A DNA stretch of 5,549 nt from Candidatus Woesearchaeota archaeon (GTDB lineage: Archaea > Nanobdellota > Nanobdellia > Woesearchaeales > WAPJ01). The stretch covers positions 1-5,549 of the forward strand of contig WAPJ01000077.1 in NCBI GenBank assembly GCA_015520785.1, given 5' to 3'. The position numbers were made by a program, and so were the translations under genes. Shown here in pieces: positions 1 to 5,549 of the stretch. Under the pieces are notes generated by a model. That model did no database searches. It was not told the origin of the DNA and saw only the letters and a program-made list of their open reading frames with translations. Every line of letters starts with the position of its first letter. The first letter of the stretch is position 1.

Positions 1-1
1 C

Positions 2-550
2 TATTTTAGCAATCACGTGAATGCACGGATTATCCGGGGAGAACTCCCCGCGCCAGGAAGCGTGTCTGAAGAAGAAATTATGCGTCTCTTCTCCTCACCA
101 CTCCATCCAAAAGCGTATGCCTCCTGGCTTGCCACGCAGTATGCTCAGCAGGGGGAAGGAGTCCTCCGCCGGCTGTTCGCAGAGTATGCCCTTCACATCC
201 TCCAAGCGGTTAATGATGAGAGGATTATCCCGAGCAGTCCCCTCAGCAGAATAAGCCAGCTCACACCTCAGAAAATGATCTATCAGCATGAGAGACCCTT
301 GAGTGAGCGTGTCGAGCAGGACTTCCAACCCCTCCGTAAGACAATCACGCCCACACTGTACGATTTCCTCACGCGGCTGGGCGTCGTCCTCACGCTCGCA
401 GCAGCATACCCTCCAGCAGGAGTGGTTGTCACGCTCATCGCCCAGCACGGGCCGGATCATCAAGACGTGCCACGCCTCCTCAAGCAGAGTCCCTACGAGT
501 TCCAGAAGCCGAGCATGCTGAGACACGCATCCATCCACTCCCAGCCATAG
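2..550 (+). CDS. Unrecognised protein, 5'-truncated by window edge
   Basis: I do not recognise this protein. The frame is open to the left edge and ends at TAG 548-550. A GTG at 17-19 would give 177 residues, but no Shine-Dalgarno sequence precedes it and the codons before it (Y-F-S-N-H) read on smoothly, so the gene probably begins outside the window. Codon choice (CTC, ATC, CGC, GCC, with GAA and GAG mixed) resembles that of lonB and argS, which supports real coding. Numbered from the GTG, residues 15-105 look soluble and probably helical with many charges. Residues about 117-142 form one hydrophobic stretch broken by a Pro-Pro pair, possibly a membrane segment or amphipathic hairpin. The tail of about 35 residues is polar and rich in His, Pro and Gln. 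There are no Cys residues and no nucleotide-binding motif. The stop codon abuts the promoter of the downstream tRNA. A minus-strand frame over 95-538 is the competing reading, which I consider less likely. Confidence 0.55.
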   Translation, partial: YFSNHVNARIIRGELPAPGSVSEEEIMRLFSSPLHPKAYASWLATQYAQQGEGVLRRLFAEYALHILQAVNDERIIPSSPLSRISQLTPQKMIYQHERPLSERVEQDFQPLRKTITPTLYDFLTRLGVVLTLAAAYPPAGVVVTLIAQHGPDHQDVPRLLKQSPYEFQKPSMLRHASIHSQP

Positions 551-551
551 T

Positions 552-560
552 ATTTTTAAA
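552..560 (+). promoter_or_regulatory. TATA-like box of tRNA-Glu
   Basis: The sequence ATTTTTAAA lies about 31 bp (centre to mature 5' end) upstream of tRNA-Glu, which suits an archaeal box A whose transcript starts a few bases before position 587. It begins directly after the stop codon of the upstream reading frame, so the tRNA appears to have its own promoter. No start site has been mapped; the call rests on motif and spacing. Confidence 0.6.
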
Positions 561-586
561 CAACTCTGTGCTGCCCCTAGCTTAGT

Positions 587-661
587 GCCCTGGTGGTGTA
601 GTCCGGCCTATCATTCCGCCCTCTCGAGGCGGAGACCCGGGTTCAAATCCCGGCCAGGGCA
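587..661 (+). tRNA. tRNA-Glu (anticodon CTC)
   Basis: The sequence folds into a complete cloverleaf. The acceptor stem pairs 587-593 with 654-660 (GCCCTGG with CCAGGGC, seven pairs), with discriminator A661. The D arm begins at 596, with the invariant GG at 605-606. The anticodon stem pairs CCGCC 616-620 with GGCGG 628-632. The seven-base loop 621-627 is C-T-CTC-G-A, so the anticodon is CTC at 623-625 and reads GAG (Glu). The variable loop has only four bases (633-636), as is common in tRNA-Glu. The T arm pairs CCGGG 637-641 with CCCGG 649-653 around the loop TTCAAAT. There is no intron. The 3' CCA is not encoded (TCC follows the discriminator), so it must be added by the CCA-adding enzyme. 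Glu charged onto this tRNA is used at GAG codons, which are frequent in lonB and argS. Confidence 0.97.
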
Positions 662-680
662 TCCCCTCTCATTCTCACGG

Positions 681-685
681 TTTTT
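681..685 (+). terminator. Oligo-T terminator after tRNA-Glu
   Basis: A run of five T lies about 20 bases past the tRNA 3' end, with further T/C-rich sequence to about position 710. Archaeal RNA polymerase terminates at such oligo-T runs without needing a hairpin. The run also separates the tRNA unit from the next gene, which has its own promoter. Assigned by position and composition only. Confidence 0.4.
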
Positions 686-716
686 ACTCCTCCTTCCTGA
701 CACTCCTCCATAAGAG

Positions 717-727
717 AGTTTAAAAGG
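717..727 (+). promoter_or_regulatory. TATA-like box of the small membrane protein gene
   Basis: AGTTTAAAAGG carries a TTTAAAA core at 719-725. The expected start site about 25-27 bp downstream falls near 748-750, just before the ribosome binding site at 754-761. This implies a short leader of roughly 18 bases on the mRNA of the gene at 767. Confidence 0.6.
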
Positions 728-753
728 AAGAAGGGGTTTGACCTCTCCGCATT

Positions 754-761
754 GGGGTGAT
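754..761 (+). promoter_or_regulatory. Shine-Dalgarno site deciding the start at 767
   Basis: GGGGTGAT contains GGTGAT, which is complementary to the conserved archaeal 16S rRNA 3' end (AUCACCUCC). It sits five bases before ATG 767. It overlaps another ATG at 760-762 that is in a different frame, so the spacing favours 767 as the true start. Confidence 0.7.
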
Positions 762-766
762 GCTCC

Positions 767-1294
767 ATGCGTATTCCCGGTGAATCAGTCGCCCTGGGCG
801 CACTTGCAGGGCTTCTCACCGCGACAGGGAGTGGGATGACTCCTGCGGGAGACCTCTTCCCCACGCTTACATCCTACCTGCCAGAATCTCTTCAGCATAC
901 TCTCAGGAGTATGCCCACGTACGAGTTCATCGCGGCCATTGGGATAGGCCTCCCCACGCTTATCGACTTCTTCCGGACGCCTCCCGTACAATCAGCTTCC
1001 CCCTCTCAACGCTCGCCATCACTCGAAGAGAGACTTGAAACACCTCCTAGTGGAGATGACACGGCCTTATCCTCCTCTCAGCACGCTGATCTAACGTACT
1101 CTGGCAGGAAGGCGTCTCTAACGCGTGGATGGATGTGGGACTTCATTGGAAGCTTCCCATACCGCGTGAAGGAAGCCTCACTTACCTTCCTCGGTGCTGT
1201 TGGAGCCACTGCGGGAACGTATCTCGCCATACAGCCCCTCCTCCCATACATCCTTGACACGTGGGATGGCGTGAACCAGCTCCTCCACCGCTAA
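767..1294 (+). CDS. Unrecognised small putative membrane protein (175 aa)
   Basis: I do not recognise this protein. It has ATG 767, a well-placed GGTGAT ribosome binding site, its own TATA box and a TAA stop, so it is very likely a real single-gene unit. Three hydrophobic stretches are visible: residues about 8-24 (Ala/Gly/Leu-rich, weak), about 53-69 (ending in L-I-D-F-F) and about 138-163 (Gly/Ala-rich, then L-L-P-Y-I-L). Residues about 71-112 between the second and third are low in complexity, rich in Pro, Ser and Gln, and look disordered. The segment R113-K116 and R120 just before the aromatic patch W122-M-W-D-F is basic and could mark a cytosolic membrane boundary. There are no Cys residues or enzymatic motifs. 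It lies between tRNA-Glu and lonB, but separate promoters mean proximity says little about function. The topology is my reading of hydrophobicity, not a prediction-tool result. Confidence 0.75.
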   Translation: MRIPGESVALGALAGLLTATGSGMTPAGDLFPTLTSYLPESLQHTLRSMPTYEFIAAIGIGLPTLIDFFRTPPVQSASPSQRSPSLEERLETPPSGDDTALSSSQHADLTYSGRKASLTRGWMWDFIGSFPYRVKEASLTFLGAVGATAGTYLAIQPLLPYILDTWDGVNQLLHR

Positions 1295-1302
1295 TCACAC
1301 AA

Positions 1303-1366
1303 CCCTCTTTTCCCTTCCAATCTTTTCTTACAAGTTCTCCTCCTTACCCCTTATTCTCCTCTTTGA
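1303..1366 (+). terminator. Pyrimidine-rich terminator region
   Basis: After the TAA at 1292-1294 the plus strand is almost all C and T, with TTTT runs at 1308-1311 and 1323-1326 and several CTCCTC or CTCCTT repeats. No hairpin is obvious. This matches the factor-independent, T-rich termination known in Archaea and resembles the much longer tract that follows argS. Confidence 0.5.
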
Positions 1367-1407
1367 TTGTTCCATTAAGTGTGAGAGATACTAGTAAGGG
1401 TAGAGGA

Positions 1408-1424
1408 CTCGTTAGAAGAACGAG
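1408..1424. other. Perfect short hairpin in the region upstream of lonB
   Basis: CTCGTT (1408-1413) and AACGAG (1419-1424) form a perfect six-pair stem around the loop AGAAG. It lies in a mixed-composition island (about 1376-1430) between the pyrimidine tract and the lonB promoter. A perfect eight-base palindrome, TACTAGTA, lies just before it at 1389-1396. It could be an operator, part of a small RNA or chance. It is upstream of the inferred lonB start site, so it would not be in the lonB mRNA. Confidence 0.3.
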
Positions 1425-1490
1425 CGTATTCCTCCCTTAGTGCCCCTCTCTTTTCATGATGGGTAACCCTTTCCCTCTCCTCAAACCCTA

Positions 1491-1501
1491 CTTTTAAAAT
1501 A
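1491..1501 (+). promoter_or_regulatory. TATA-like box of the lonB-argS unit
   Basis: CTTTTAAAATA is the strongest TATA-like box in the window. A start site 25-30 bp downstream of its centre falls at about 1522-1527, immediately before ATG 1529. That implies a leaderless or nearly leaderless lonB mRNA, in agreement with the absence of a Shine-Dalgarno sequence before 1529. The core TTTTAAAA is palindromic, so direction is inferred from the gene downstream. Confidence 0.65.
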
Positions 1502-1528
1502 TCCTTCTTGTGTCCTTCTCCTCCACGC

Positions 1529-3508
1529 ATGGTACGGCTTGAACCCCTCAGACGCTCACGCGGCACGACGCGTACGAGCGGGAAGAAGGCTCTTCAAACG
1601 CGCATGCCAAAACGATTAGGGGATATCACGACCACGGCTGACATTCCTATTCCCGAACGCTTGATCGACCAGGTGATCGGACAGGAGCATGCGGTTGAGA
1701 TCATGCGCAAGGCTGCCGAGCAGCGACGTCACGTGCTGCTTATCGGTGAGCCGGGAACGGGGAAGAGCATGCTCGGCCTCGCCCTCGCGGAACTCCTCCC
1801 CCGGGAGGATCTCGTTGATATCCTCGTCTATCCGAACCCGGATGATGAGAATGAGCCGATCATCAAAACCGTGCCCGCGTGTGAAGGGAAGGAAATCGTT
1901 CGGAAGGCGAAGCTGGAAGCCATGCGCCAGCAGGGGTTCAACTTCCAGCTGATCATTCTCGCAGCCGCGCTCATCCTCCCCTGGTGGGCCTTCCAATACT
2001 ATACGCGTCTCTCGCAGAGCATGCTCGTGGGCGCGATCATGTTCGCAACGTTCTTCCTCGCGGGCATGCTCATGCTCATGGCCTTCAGCGTGAGTCAGGG
2101 CATGATGCAACGCCAGCGGAAGCAGCTCACGCCAAAACTGATCGTGGATAATTGTGGTCGGGATAAGGCGCCCTTCTATGATGCGACTGGCGCGCATGCC
2201 GGCGCCCTCTTGGGGGATGTCTTGCATGATCCCTTCCAGACGGGGGGTTTGGGAACGCCAGCGCATGAGCGTGTCGTCGCGGGCATGATTCATAAGGCGC
2301 ATAAGGGCGTGCTCTTTATTGATGAGATTGCCACGCTCCAACCACACACGCAGCAGGAACTCCTCACGGCATTGCAGGAGGGGAAGTATCCGATCACGGG
2401 GCAGAGTGAGCGGAGCGCGGGCGCTATTGTTCGCACGCAGCCAGTGCCCTGCCAGTTTATCCTCGTCGCCGCGGGGAATTATGAGAACATCCAGCAGATG
2501 CATCCAGCATTGCGGAGTCGTATCCGCGGGTATGGGTATGAAGTGTATATGCGTGAGACAATGCCTGACACGCCCGAGAATCAGTGGAAGCTTGCCGTGT
2601 TCGTCGCGCAAGAAGTCGCGAAGGACGGGCGGATTCCCCACTTCACGCGTGAGGCTGTTGAAGCGATTATTGAGGAGGCACGGCGGAGGGCGAATCGGAA
2701 GGGGCATCTCACACTCCGCCTCCGCGAGCTTGGGGGATTGGTACGCGCTGCTGGCGACTTGGCGCGTGAGGAGGGCGCACGGCTGGTTGAAGCCGTGCAC
2801 GTGCAAAGGGCAAAGCGTCTCGCACGGCCGTTGGAAGAGCAGATTGCTGATCAGTATATCGAGCAGAAGAAGGAGTATGAGGTGATCGTCACAAGGGGGA
2901 CGCGTATTGGGCGTGTGAACGGGCTTGCCGTGATCGGCCGTCCCGCAGCGTGGAGTGGGATCATCCTCGCATTAGAAGCAGAAGTCACGCCCAGCCTGAG
3001 CAGGGAGGGTGGTCGTGTGCATGCTACGGGAAAGCTGGGGGAGATTGCTCGCGAGGCGATTACTAATGTGACTGGCCTGGTGAAGAAGCTCTTCGGCGAA
3101 GACTTGAAAGCATATGATATCTATCTCCAATTCTTACAGACGCATGAGGGCGTGGAGGGTGATAGTGCAAGCATCGCGGCTGCCGTTGCGATTATCAGCG
3201 CGCTCAAAAAGCTTCCAGTCAGGCAGGATGTTGCCATGACGGGCAGCCTGAGCGTGCGCGGCCACGTCCTCCCCGTTGGCGGCGTATCCGCCAAGGTCGA
3301 GGCCGCGGTGGATGCAGGGCTGAAGGCGGTGATCGTGCCCGCGCAGAATGTGAAGGATATCATCCTCCCACGCGCGAAGCGGCGGAAGATCAGGATCATC
3401 CCCGCAGAAACACTCGGAGACGTCCTCCGCGAGGCTTTCAGCTGGGAGGATCGTGAAGCGGAGCGTGACCGGATCCTCACGCTTCTCGAACGCGAAAAGA
3501 CAGTGTGA
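1529..3508 (+). CDS. lonB: Archaeal membrane-anchored ATP-dependent Lon protease (LonB)
   Basis: LonB is a hexameric AAA+ serine protease at the cytoplasmic membrane that unfolds and degrades damaged or regulatory proteins. From ATG 1529 it has 659 residues, normal for the family. Walker A is GEPGTGKS at 73-80. Two membrane helices, about 140-157 and 165-188, are inserted between Walker A and Walker B, the hallmark of LonB. Walker B is VLFIDE at 261-266, sensor 1 is AAGN at 314-317, candidate arginine fingers are R329 and R331, and sensor 2 is R397 or R399. The C-terminal protease domain starts near 450 and includes GRVNGLAVIG at 461-470. The catalytic dyad is Ser546 in EGDSAS and Lys589 in GGVSAK, 43 residues apart as in other Lons. 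All key residues are intact. The start is chosen from the TATA spacing. An in-frame TTG at 1508 is less likely, and ATG 1604 would remove a basic N-terminal segment. argS follows after 22 bp. Confidence 0.97.
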   Translation: MVRLEPLRRSRGTTRTSGKKALQTRMPKRLGDITTTADIPIPERLIDQVIGQEHAVEIMRKAAEQRRHVLLIGEPGTGKSMLGLALAELLPREDLVDILVYPNPDDENEPIIKTVPACEGKEIVRKAKLEAMRQQGFNFQLIILAAALILPWWAFQYYTRLSQSMLVGAIMFATFFLAGMLMLMAFSVSQGMMQRQRKQLTPKLIVDNCGRDKAPFYDATGAHAGALLGDVLHDPFQTGGLGTPAHERVVAGMIHKAHKGVLFIDEIATLQPHTQQELLTALQEGKYPITGQSERSAGAIVRTQPVPCQFILVAAGNYENIQQMHPALRSRIRGYGYEVYMRETMPDTPENQWKLAVFVAQEVAKDGRIPHFTREAVEAIIEEARRRANRKGHLTLRLRELGGLVRAAGDLAREEGARLVEAVHVQRAKRLARPLEEQIADQYIEQKKEYEVIVTRGTRIGRVNGLAVIGRPAAWSGIILALEAEVTPSLSREGGRVHATGKLGEIAREAITNVTGLVKKLFGEDLKAYDIYLQFLQTHEGVEGDSASIAAAVAIISALKKLPVRQDVAMTGSLSVRGHVLPVGGVSAKVEAAVDAGLKAVIVPAQNVKDIILPRAKRRKIRIIPAETLGDVLREAFSWEDREAERDRILTLLEREKTV

Positions 3509-3516
3509 AGGGGACA

Positions 3517-3522
3517 GGGTGA
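3517..3522 (+). promoter_or_regulatory. Shine-Dalgarno site of argS
   Basis: GGGTGA, complementary to the archaeal 16S rRNA 3' end, lies eight bases before ATG 3531. It overlaps the alternative GTG start at 3519-3521, which could instead use AGGGG at 3509-3513. The spacing makes ATG 3531 the preferred start. The absence of any promoter in the 22-bp gap supports cotranscription with lonB. Confidence 0.55.
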
Positions 3523-3530
3523 AATGGGGA

Positions 3531-5258
3531 ATGTATCTGAGCGTGACACCACAGCAGGGTTTTGACCGTGTTAAACGCGTCCTTGCAAGAGAGCTTGCAC
3601 GCGTCCTCACACTCGTAGGCTTGACGGAAGAAGACATCCTCTCACTCCTCGAGAAGCCCCGCCTGGAGGGCGTCGGGCATCTTACTCTTCCCGCATTCCC
3701 CCTCGCGAAGCGTTTCAAGAAGCCACCCGTGGAGATTGCCCGTGAGCTTGCCGAGCATGCTCGCACTGCGGAGCATGTTCTCAACGCGGAAGCCGCTGGG
3801 CCTTACGTGAACTTCACGCTCGCACACGATCTCCTCGCCCGCGAGGCACTCAGCCTCCAACCAGAAGGAATGCTTGAGGCTGATGCTCTACGCTGGGTGA
3901 TTGAATATCCCAGTCCGAATACGAACAAGCCCCTCCATCTCGGGCATTTGCGGAATATCGCGCTTGGCATGAGCCTCACGCGCATGCTCCAGGCAGCCGG
4001 CCAAACGGTTTATCAGGTGAACTTGAATAATGATCGTGGCATTGCCATGAGCAAGGTCATGGTCGCCTATCAGCATCTAGGAGAGGGGAGGACGCCCCGG
4101 GATGAGGGCTTGAAGGGTGACGCGTTCGTCGGAAAATACTATGTCCTGTATGAGAAGCATAAGGAAGCGCATCCCGAATGGGAGGAGGAAGCCTATGAGC
4201 TCCTCCGCAAGTGGGAGGCTGGTGATCCAAGCGTGAGAGCCCTCTGGCGGAAGCTGAGAGACTGGGCGTTGGAAGGCTTCCGTGAAACGTATGCGACATT
4301 CGGCCTCCAGCATGATAAAGAGTATTATGAGAGTGACCTCTATGAGCGTGGCAAGCAGATCGCATTAGAAGGATTGGAGGAGGGAATCTTCACGCGCGAC
4401 GAGAAGGGGAATATTATCTTCGAGGCTGAGGGGCAGCGGAAGGTCATCCTCCGCGCGGATGGGACAGCAGTGTATATTACGACTGATCTCGCGCTCGCCT
4501 ATGCGAAGGAGGAGGACTATCATGCGGACAAGTACGCGTTCATCGTCGGCAGCGAGCAGAATGCCTATTTCAAGATCCTCTTCCAAATCCTGGAAGAACT
4601 CAGGTTTAACCGCGTGGAGGATAATATTCACGTCTCGTATGGCATGGTCCTCCTCCCCGAGGGGAGGATGAAGAGTCGTGAAGGACGGGTTGTTGAGGCT
4701 GACGACCTGTACGCGGAAGTCCATCGGATGGCTCTCGCGGGAGTGCGAGAACGGCATCCACAGCTTGAGAATAGTGAAGCAGAACGGCGTGCGCATGCCA
4801 TTGCGAAAGCCGCTATCCTCTTCTACCTCCTCAAGCCTAACCGCCAGTTGGACGTGACCTTCCACCCGGAGGAGAGCGTGAGTTTTGACGGTGAGACCGG
4901 CCCCTACCTCCTCTATACGATCGCCCGTGCGAAGAGCATCCTCCGCAAGGCTGGCGAAGTATCATCCCACCTGGAAGACTATCCGGGCACCCTCCATCCG
5001 CTCGAGGAGAAGCTCATCCTCACGCTGCTTGACACGCCAGGCCGCGTTGCCGATGCTATCAGCCAGTTCAAGCCGAGTAGTATCGCGCAGCAGAGCATGC
5101 GCGTCGCACAAGCCTTCAACGAATTATACCATACCCTCCCTATTCTCAAGGCGAGTGAGGATAAGCGACACTTCCGTCTCATCCTTACAAGGAAGACAAT
5201 GGAAATCCTTAGCTTCCTCGCAAGACTCCTCGCACTCGACGTGCTAGAGGAAATGTGA
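3531..5258 (+). CDS. argS: Arginyl-tRNA synthetase
   Basis: ArgS is a cytosolic class Ia enzyme that attaches arginine to tRNA-Arg using ATP, and it needs bound tRNA to activate arginine. From ATG 3531 it has 575 residues, a normal length. Residues 1 to about 95 are the N-terminal tRNA D-loop-recognising domain, ending in GPYVNF at 90-95. The class I signature HLGH is at 136-139, following N-T-N-K-P. The Rossmann catalytic domain continues through YITTDLALA at 315-323 and GSEQN at 340-344. The KMSKS position reads MKSREG at 380-385, a degenerate form as is usual in ArgS. From about 455 (E-T-G-P-Y-L-L-Y) to the end lies the helical DALR anticodon-binding domain. GTG 3519 would add four residues. 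The frame is open further back into lonB, to a GTG at 3453, but that start would overlap lonB by 56 bases and lacks support. The gene is probably translated from a lonB-argS message. Confidence 0.97.
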   Translation: MYLSVTPQQGFDRVKRVLARELARVLTLVGLTEEDILSLLEKPRLEGVGHLTLPAFPLAKRFKKPPVEIARELAEHARTAEHVLNAEAAGPYVNFTLAHDLLAREALSLQPEGMLEADALRWVIEYPSPNTNKPLHLGHLRNIALGMSLTRMLQAAGQTVYQVNLNNDRGIAMSKVMVAYQHLGEGRTPRDEGLKGDAFVGKYYVLYEKHKEAHPEWEEEAYELLRKWEAGDPSVRALWRKLRDWALEGFRETYATFGLQHDKEYYESDLYERGKQIALEGLEEGIFTRDEKGNIIFEAEGQRKVILRADGTAVYITTDLALAYAKEEDYHADKYAFIVGSEQNAYFKILFQILEELRFNRVEDNIHVSYGMVLLPEGRMKSREGRVVEADDLYAEVHRMALAGVRERHPQLENSEAERRAHAIAKAAILFYLLKPNRQLDVTFHPEESVSFDGETGPYLLYTIARAKSILRKAGEVSSHLEDYPGTLHPLEEKLILTLLDTPGRVADAISQFKPSSIAQQSMRVAQAFNELYHTLPILKASEDKRHFRLILTRKTMEILSFLARLLALDVLEEM

Positions 5259-5411
5259 GCAACACTCTTTTCCCCCTTTCCGTCTCTTCTCTCATTCCCT
5301 CCTTCTCTCTTAAATTCTCCTCCTTATTTCACTTACTCTCTTCTTCCTTCTTCTCATATTCCTTCCTGCAGAATCTCCTCTTCAGAGGCTTTTTCCCTTT
5401 TTCTTCGTTTC
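5259..5411 (+). terminator. Long pyrimidine-rich terminator region after argS
   Basis: This stretch has no credible gene. The plus strand is overwhelmingly C and T; for example 52 of the 60 bases in 5281-5340 are pyrimidines. Near its end a small hairpin, CCTC-TTCA-GAGG (5377-5388), is followed directly by two T5 runs (5390-5394 and 5398-5402), the likeliest release sites for the lonB-argS transcript. An in-frame Phe/Ser/Leu-rich reading of this tract (5255-5437) is a by-product of its composition. Confidence 0.55.
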
Positions 5412-5419
5412 TTCTCATG

Positions 5420-5481
5420 GTGGATGAGGGAGAATAAAGAATGGAAGGGTAGGTGAAGAGGATGAGCGGTGAAGAAACCGC
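5420..5481 (-). terminator. Purine-rich stretch, possible terminator of a convergent minus-strand gene
   Basis: The plus strand switches abruptly to purine-rich sequence here, so the minus strand is C/T-rich, a mirror of the tract after argS. A perfect hairpin, AGCGGT-GAAGAA-ACCGCT, spans 5465-5482 and begins at the stop codon of the putative minus-strand frame. This is what the 3' flank of a convergent gene would look like in this genome. The direction is inferred from composition and is not proven. Confidence 0.4.
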
Positions 5482-5549
5482 TTAGGGAGACGTATGCTTG
5501 TTTTTCTCCTCCTCTTTTCCTTCCGCTCCCGCACTCTCATCTTCCTCGT
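5482..5549 (-). CDS. Possible C-terminal end of a convergent gene (partial)
   Basis: On the minus strand a frame entering from the right edge runs 21 codons to TAA (plus-strand TTA at 5482-5484). It reads E-E-D-E-S-A-G-A-E-G-K, then E-E-E-K-N-K-H-T-S-P: a highly charged, low-complexity tail of the kind seen at the C-termini of many archaeal information-processing proteins. Its codons mix GAG, GAA, AAG and GCG, like the genes nearby. A hairpin and C/T-rich sequence follow it on its own strand. With only 21 residues visible no family can be named, and the reading could be chance in purine-rich DNA. Confidence 0.35.
   Translation of the reverse strand, partial: EEDESAGAEGKEEEKNKHTSP

Noticed and set aside
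1..10. TATTTTAG resembling a TATA box at the left edge
   Set aside because: A transcript start about 25 bp downstream would fall after the only nearby start codon (GTG 17), so it does not fit as the promoter of this frame.
211..220. Box C-like ATGATGA, suggesting a C/D box guide RNA
   Set aside because: It lies inside the first reading frame, and no correctly spaced D', C' and D boxes (CTGA) follow.
95..538. A 147-codon minus-strand frame opposite the first reading frame
   Set aside because: The plus-strand frame is longer, runs in from the edge, and has codon choice closer to lonB and argS. The minus-strand frame has no visible ribosome binding site or promoter. Not fully excluded.
587..661. 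tRNA-Glu as an integration site for a mobile element
   Set aside because: I saw no second copy of the tRNA 3' end in the window and no integrase or transposase, and both flanking genes have ordinary composition.
1616..2806. A 396-codon open frame on the minus strand inside lonB
   Set aside because: It lies wholly opposite the coding sequence of lonB, which has every family motif intact. Its product is an odd His/Arg/Glu/Leu-rich mix with no recognisable domain, as expected from the antisense of codon-biased DNA.
3134..3784. Minus-strand frames across the lonB-argS junction
   Set aside because: Both plus-strand genes are certain here, and the minus-strand product is Arg/Ser-rich without motifs, so it is a shadow.
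5255..5437. A 60-codon Phe/Ser/Leu-rich plus-strand frame overlapping the end of argS
   Set aside because: Its composition is simply that of a C/T tract translated. It has no ribosome binding site of its own and sits in the presumed terminator.
1..5549. CRISPR arrays, insertion sequences, toxin-antitoxin or defence genes, riboswitches
   Set aside because: I found no spaced direct repeats, terminal inverted repeats, recognisable nuclease, transposase or toxin motifs, or long structured leaders on either strand.

Overview
The window reads as archaeal chromosomal DNA. The evidence is a membrane-anchored archaeal-type Lon protease (LonB), an archaeal-style arginyl-tRNA synthetase, a tRNA-Glu without an encoded CCA end, TATA-like boxes (TTTAAA type) about 30 bp before the inferred transcript starts, Shine-Dalgarno sequences of the GGTGA(T) type, and pyrimidine-rich tracts after the coding regions instead of bacterial-style terminators. 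I cannot place the lineage. Two genes I do not recognise sit among housekeeping genes, which would fit a poorly sampled euryarchaeal or DPANN-type genome, but that is inference.

Layout, left to right. Positions 2-550 (+) hold an unrecognised reading frame, open at the left edge and probably 5'-truncated. A TATA-like box directly after its stop codon serves tRNA-Glu(CTC) at 587-661, which is followed by a short T run. A second unrecognised gene, a small putative membrane protein at 767-1294 (+), has its own TATA box and a good ribosome binding site. A pyrimidine-rich tract and a 234-bp intergenic region with a hairpin and a palindrome follow. Then a strong TATA box leads into lonB (1529-3508, +), probably translated from a nearly leaderless mRNA. 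Only 22 bp separate lonB from argS (3531-5258, +), so the two are probably cotranscribed. After argS comes a long pyrimidine-rich region, then a purine-rich stretch with a hairpin. At the right edge a minus-strand frame (5482-5549) looks like the charged C-terminal tail of a convergent gene.

Functionally, LonB is an ATP-driven protease at the cytoplasmic membrane that removes damaged or regulatory proteins. ArgS charges tRNA-Arg. With tRNA-Glu, the recognisable content is translation and protein quality control. I found no CRISPR array, insertion sequence, defence island or other system that looks new. The most open questions are the two unrecognised reading frames beside the tRNA, the structured region upstream of lonB, and the possible convergent gene at the right edge.
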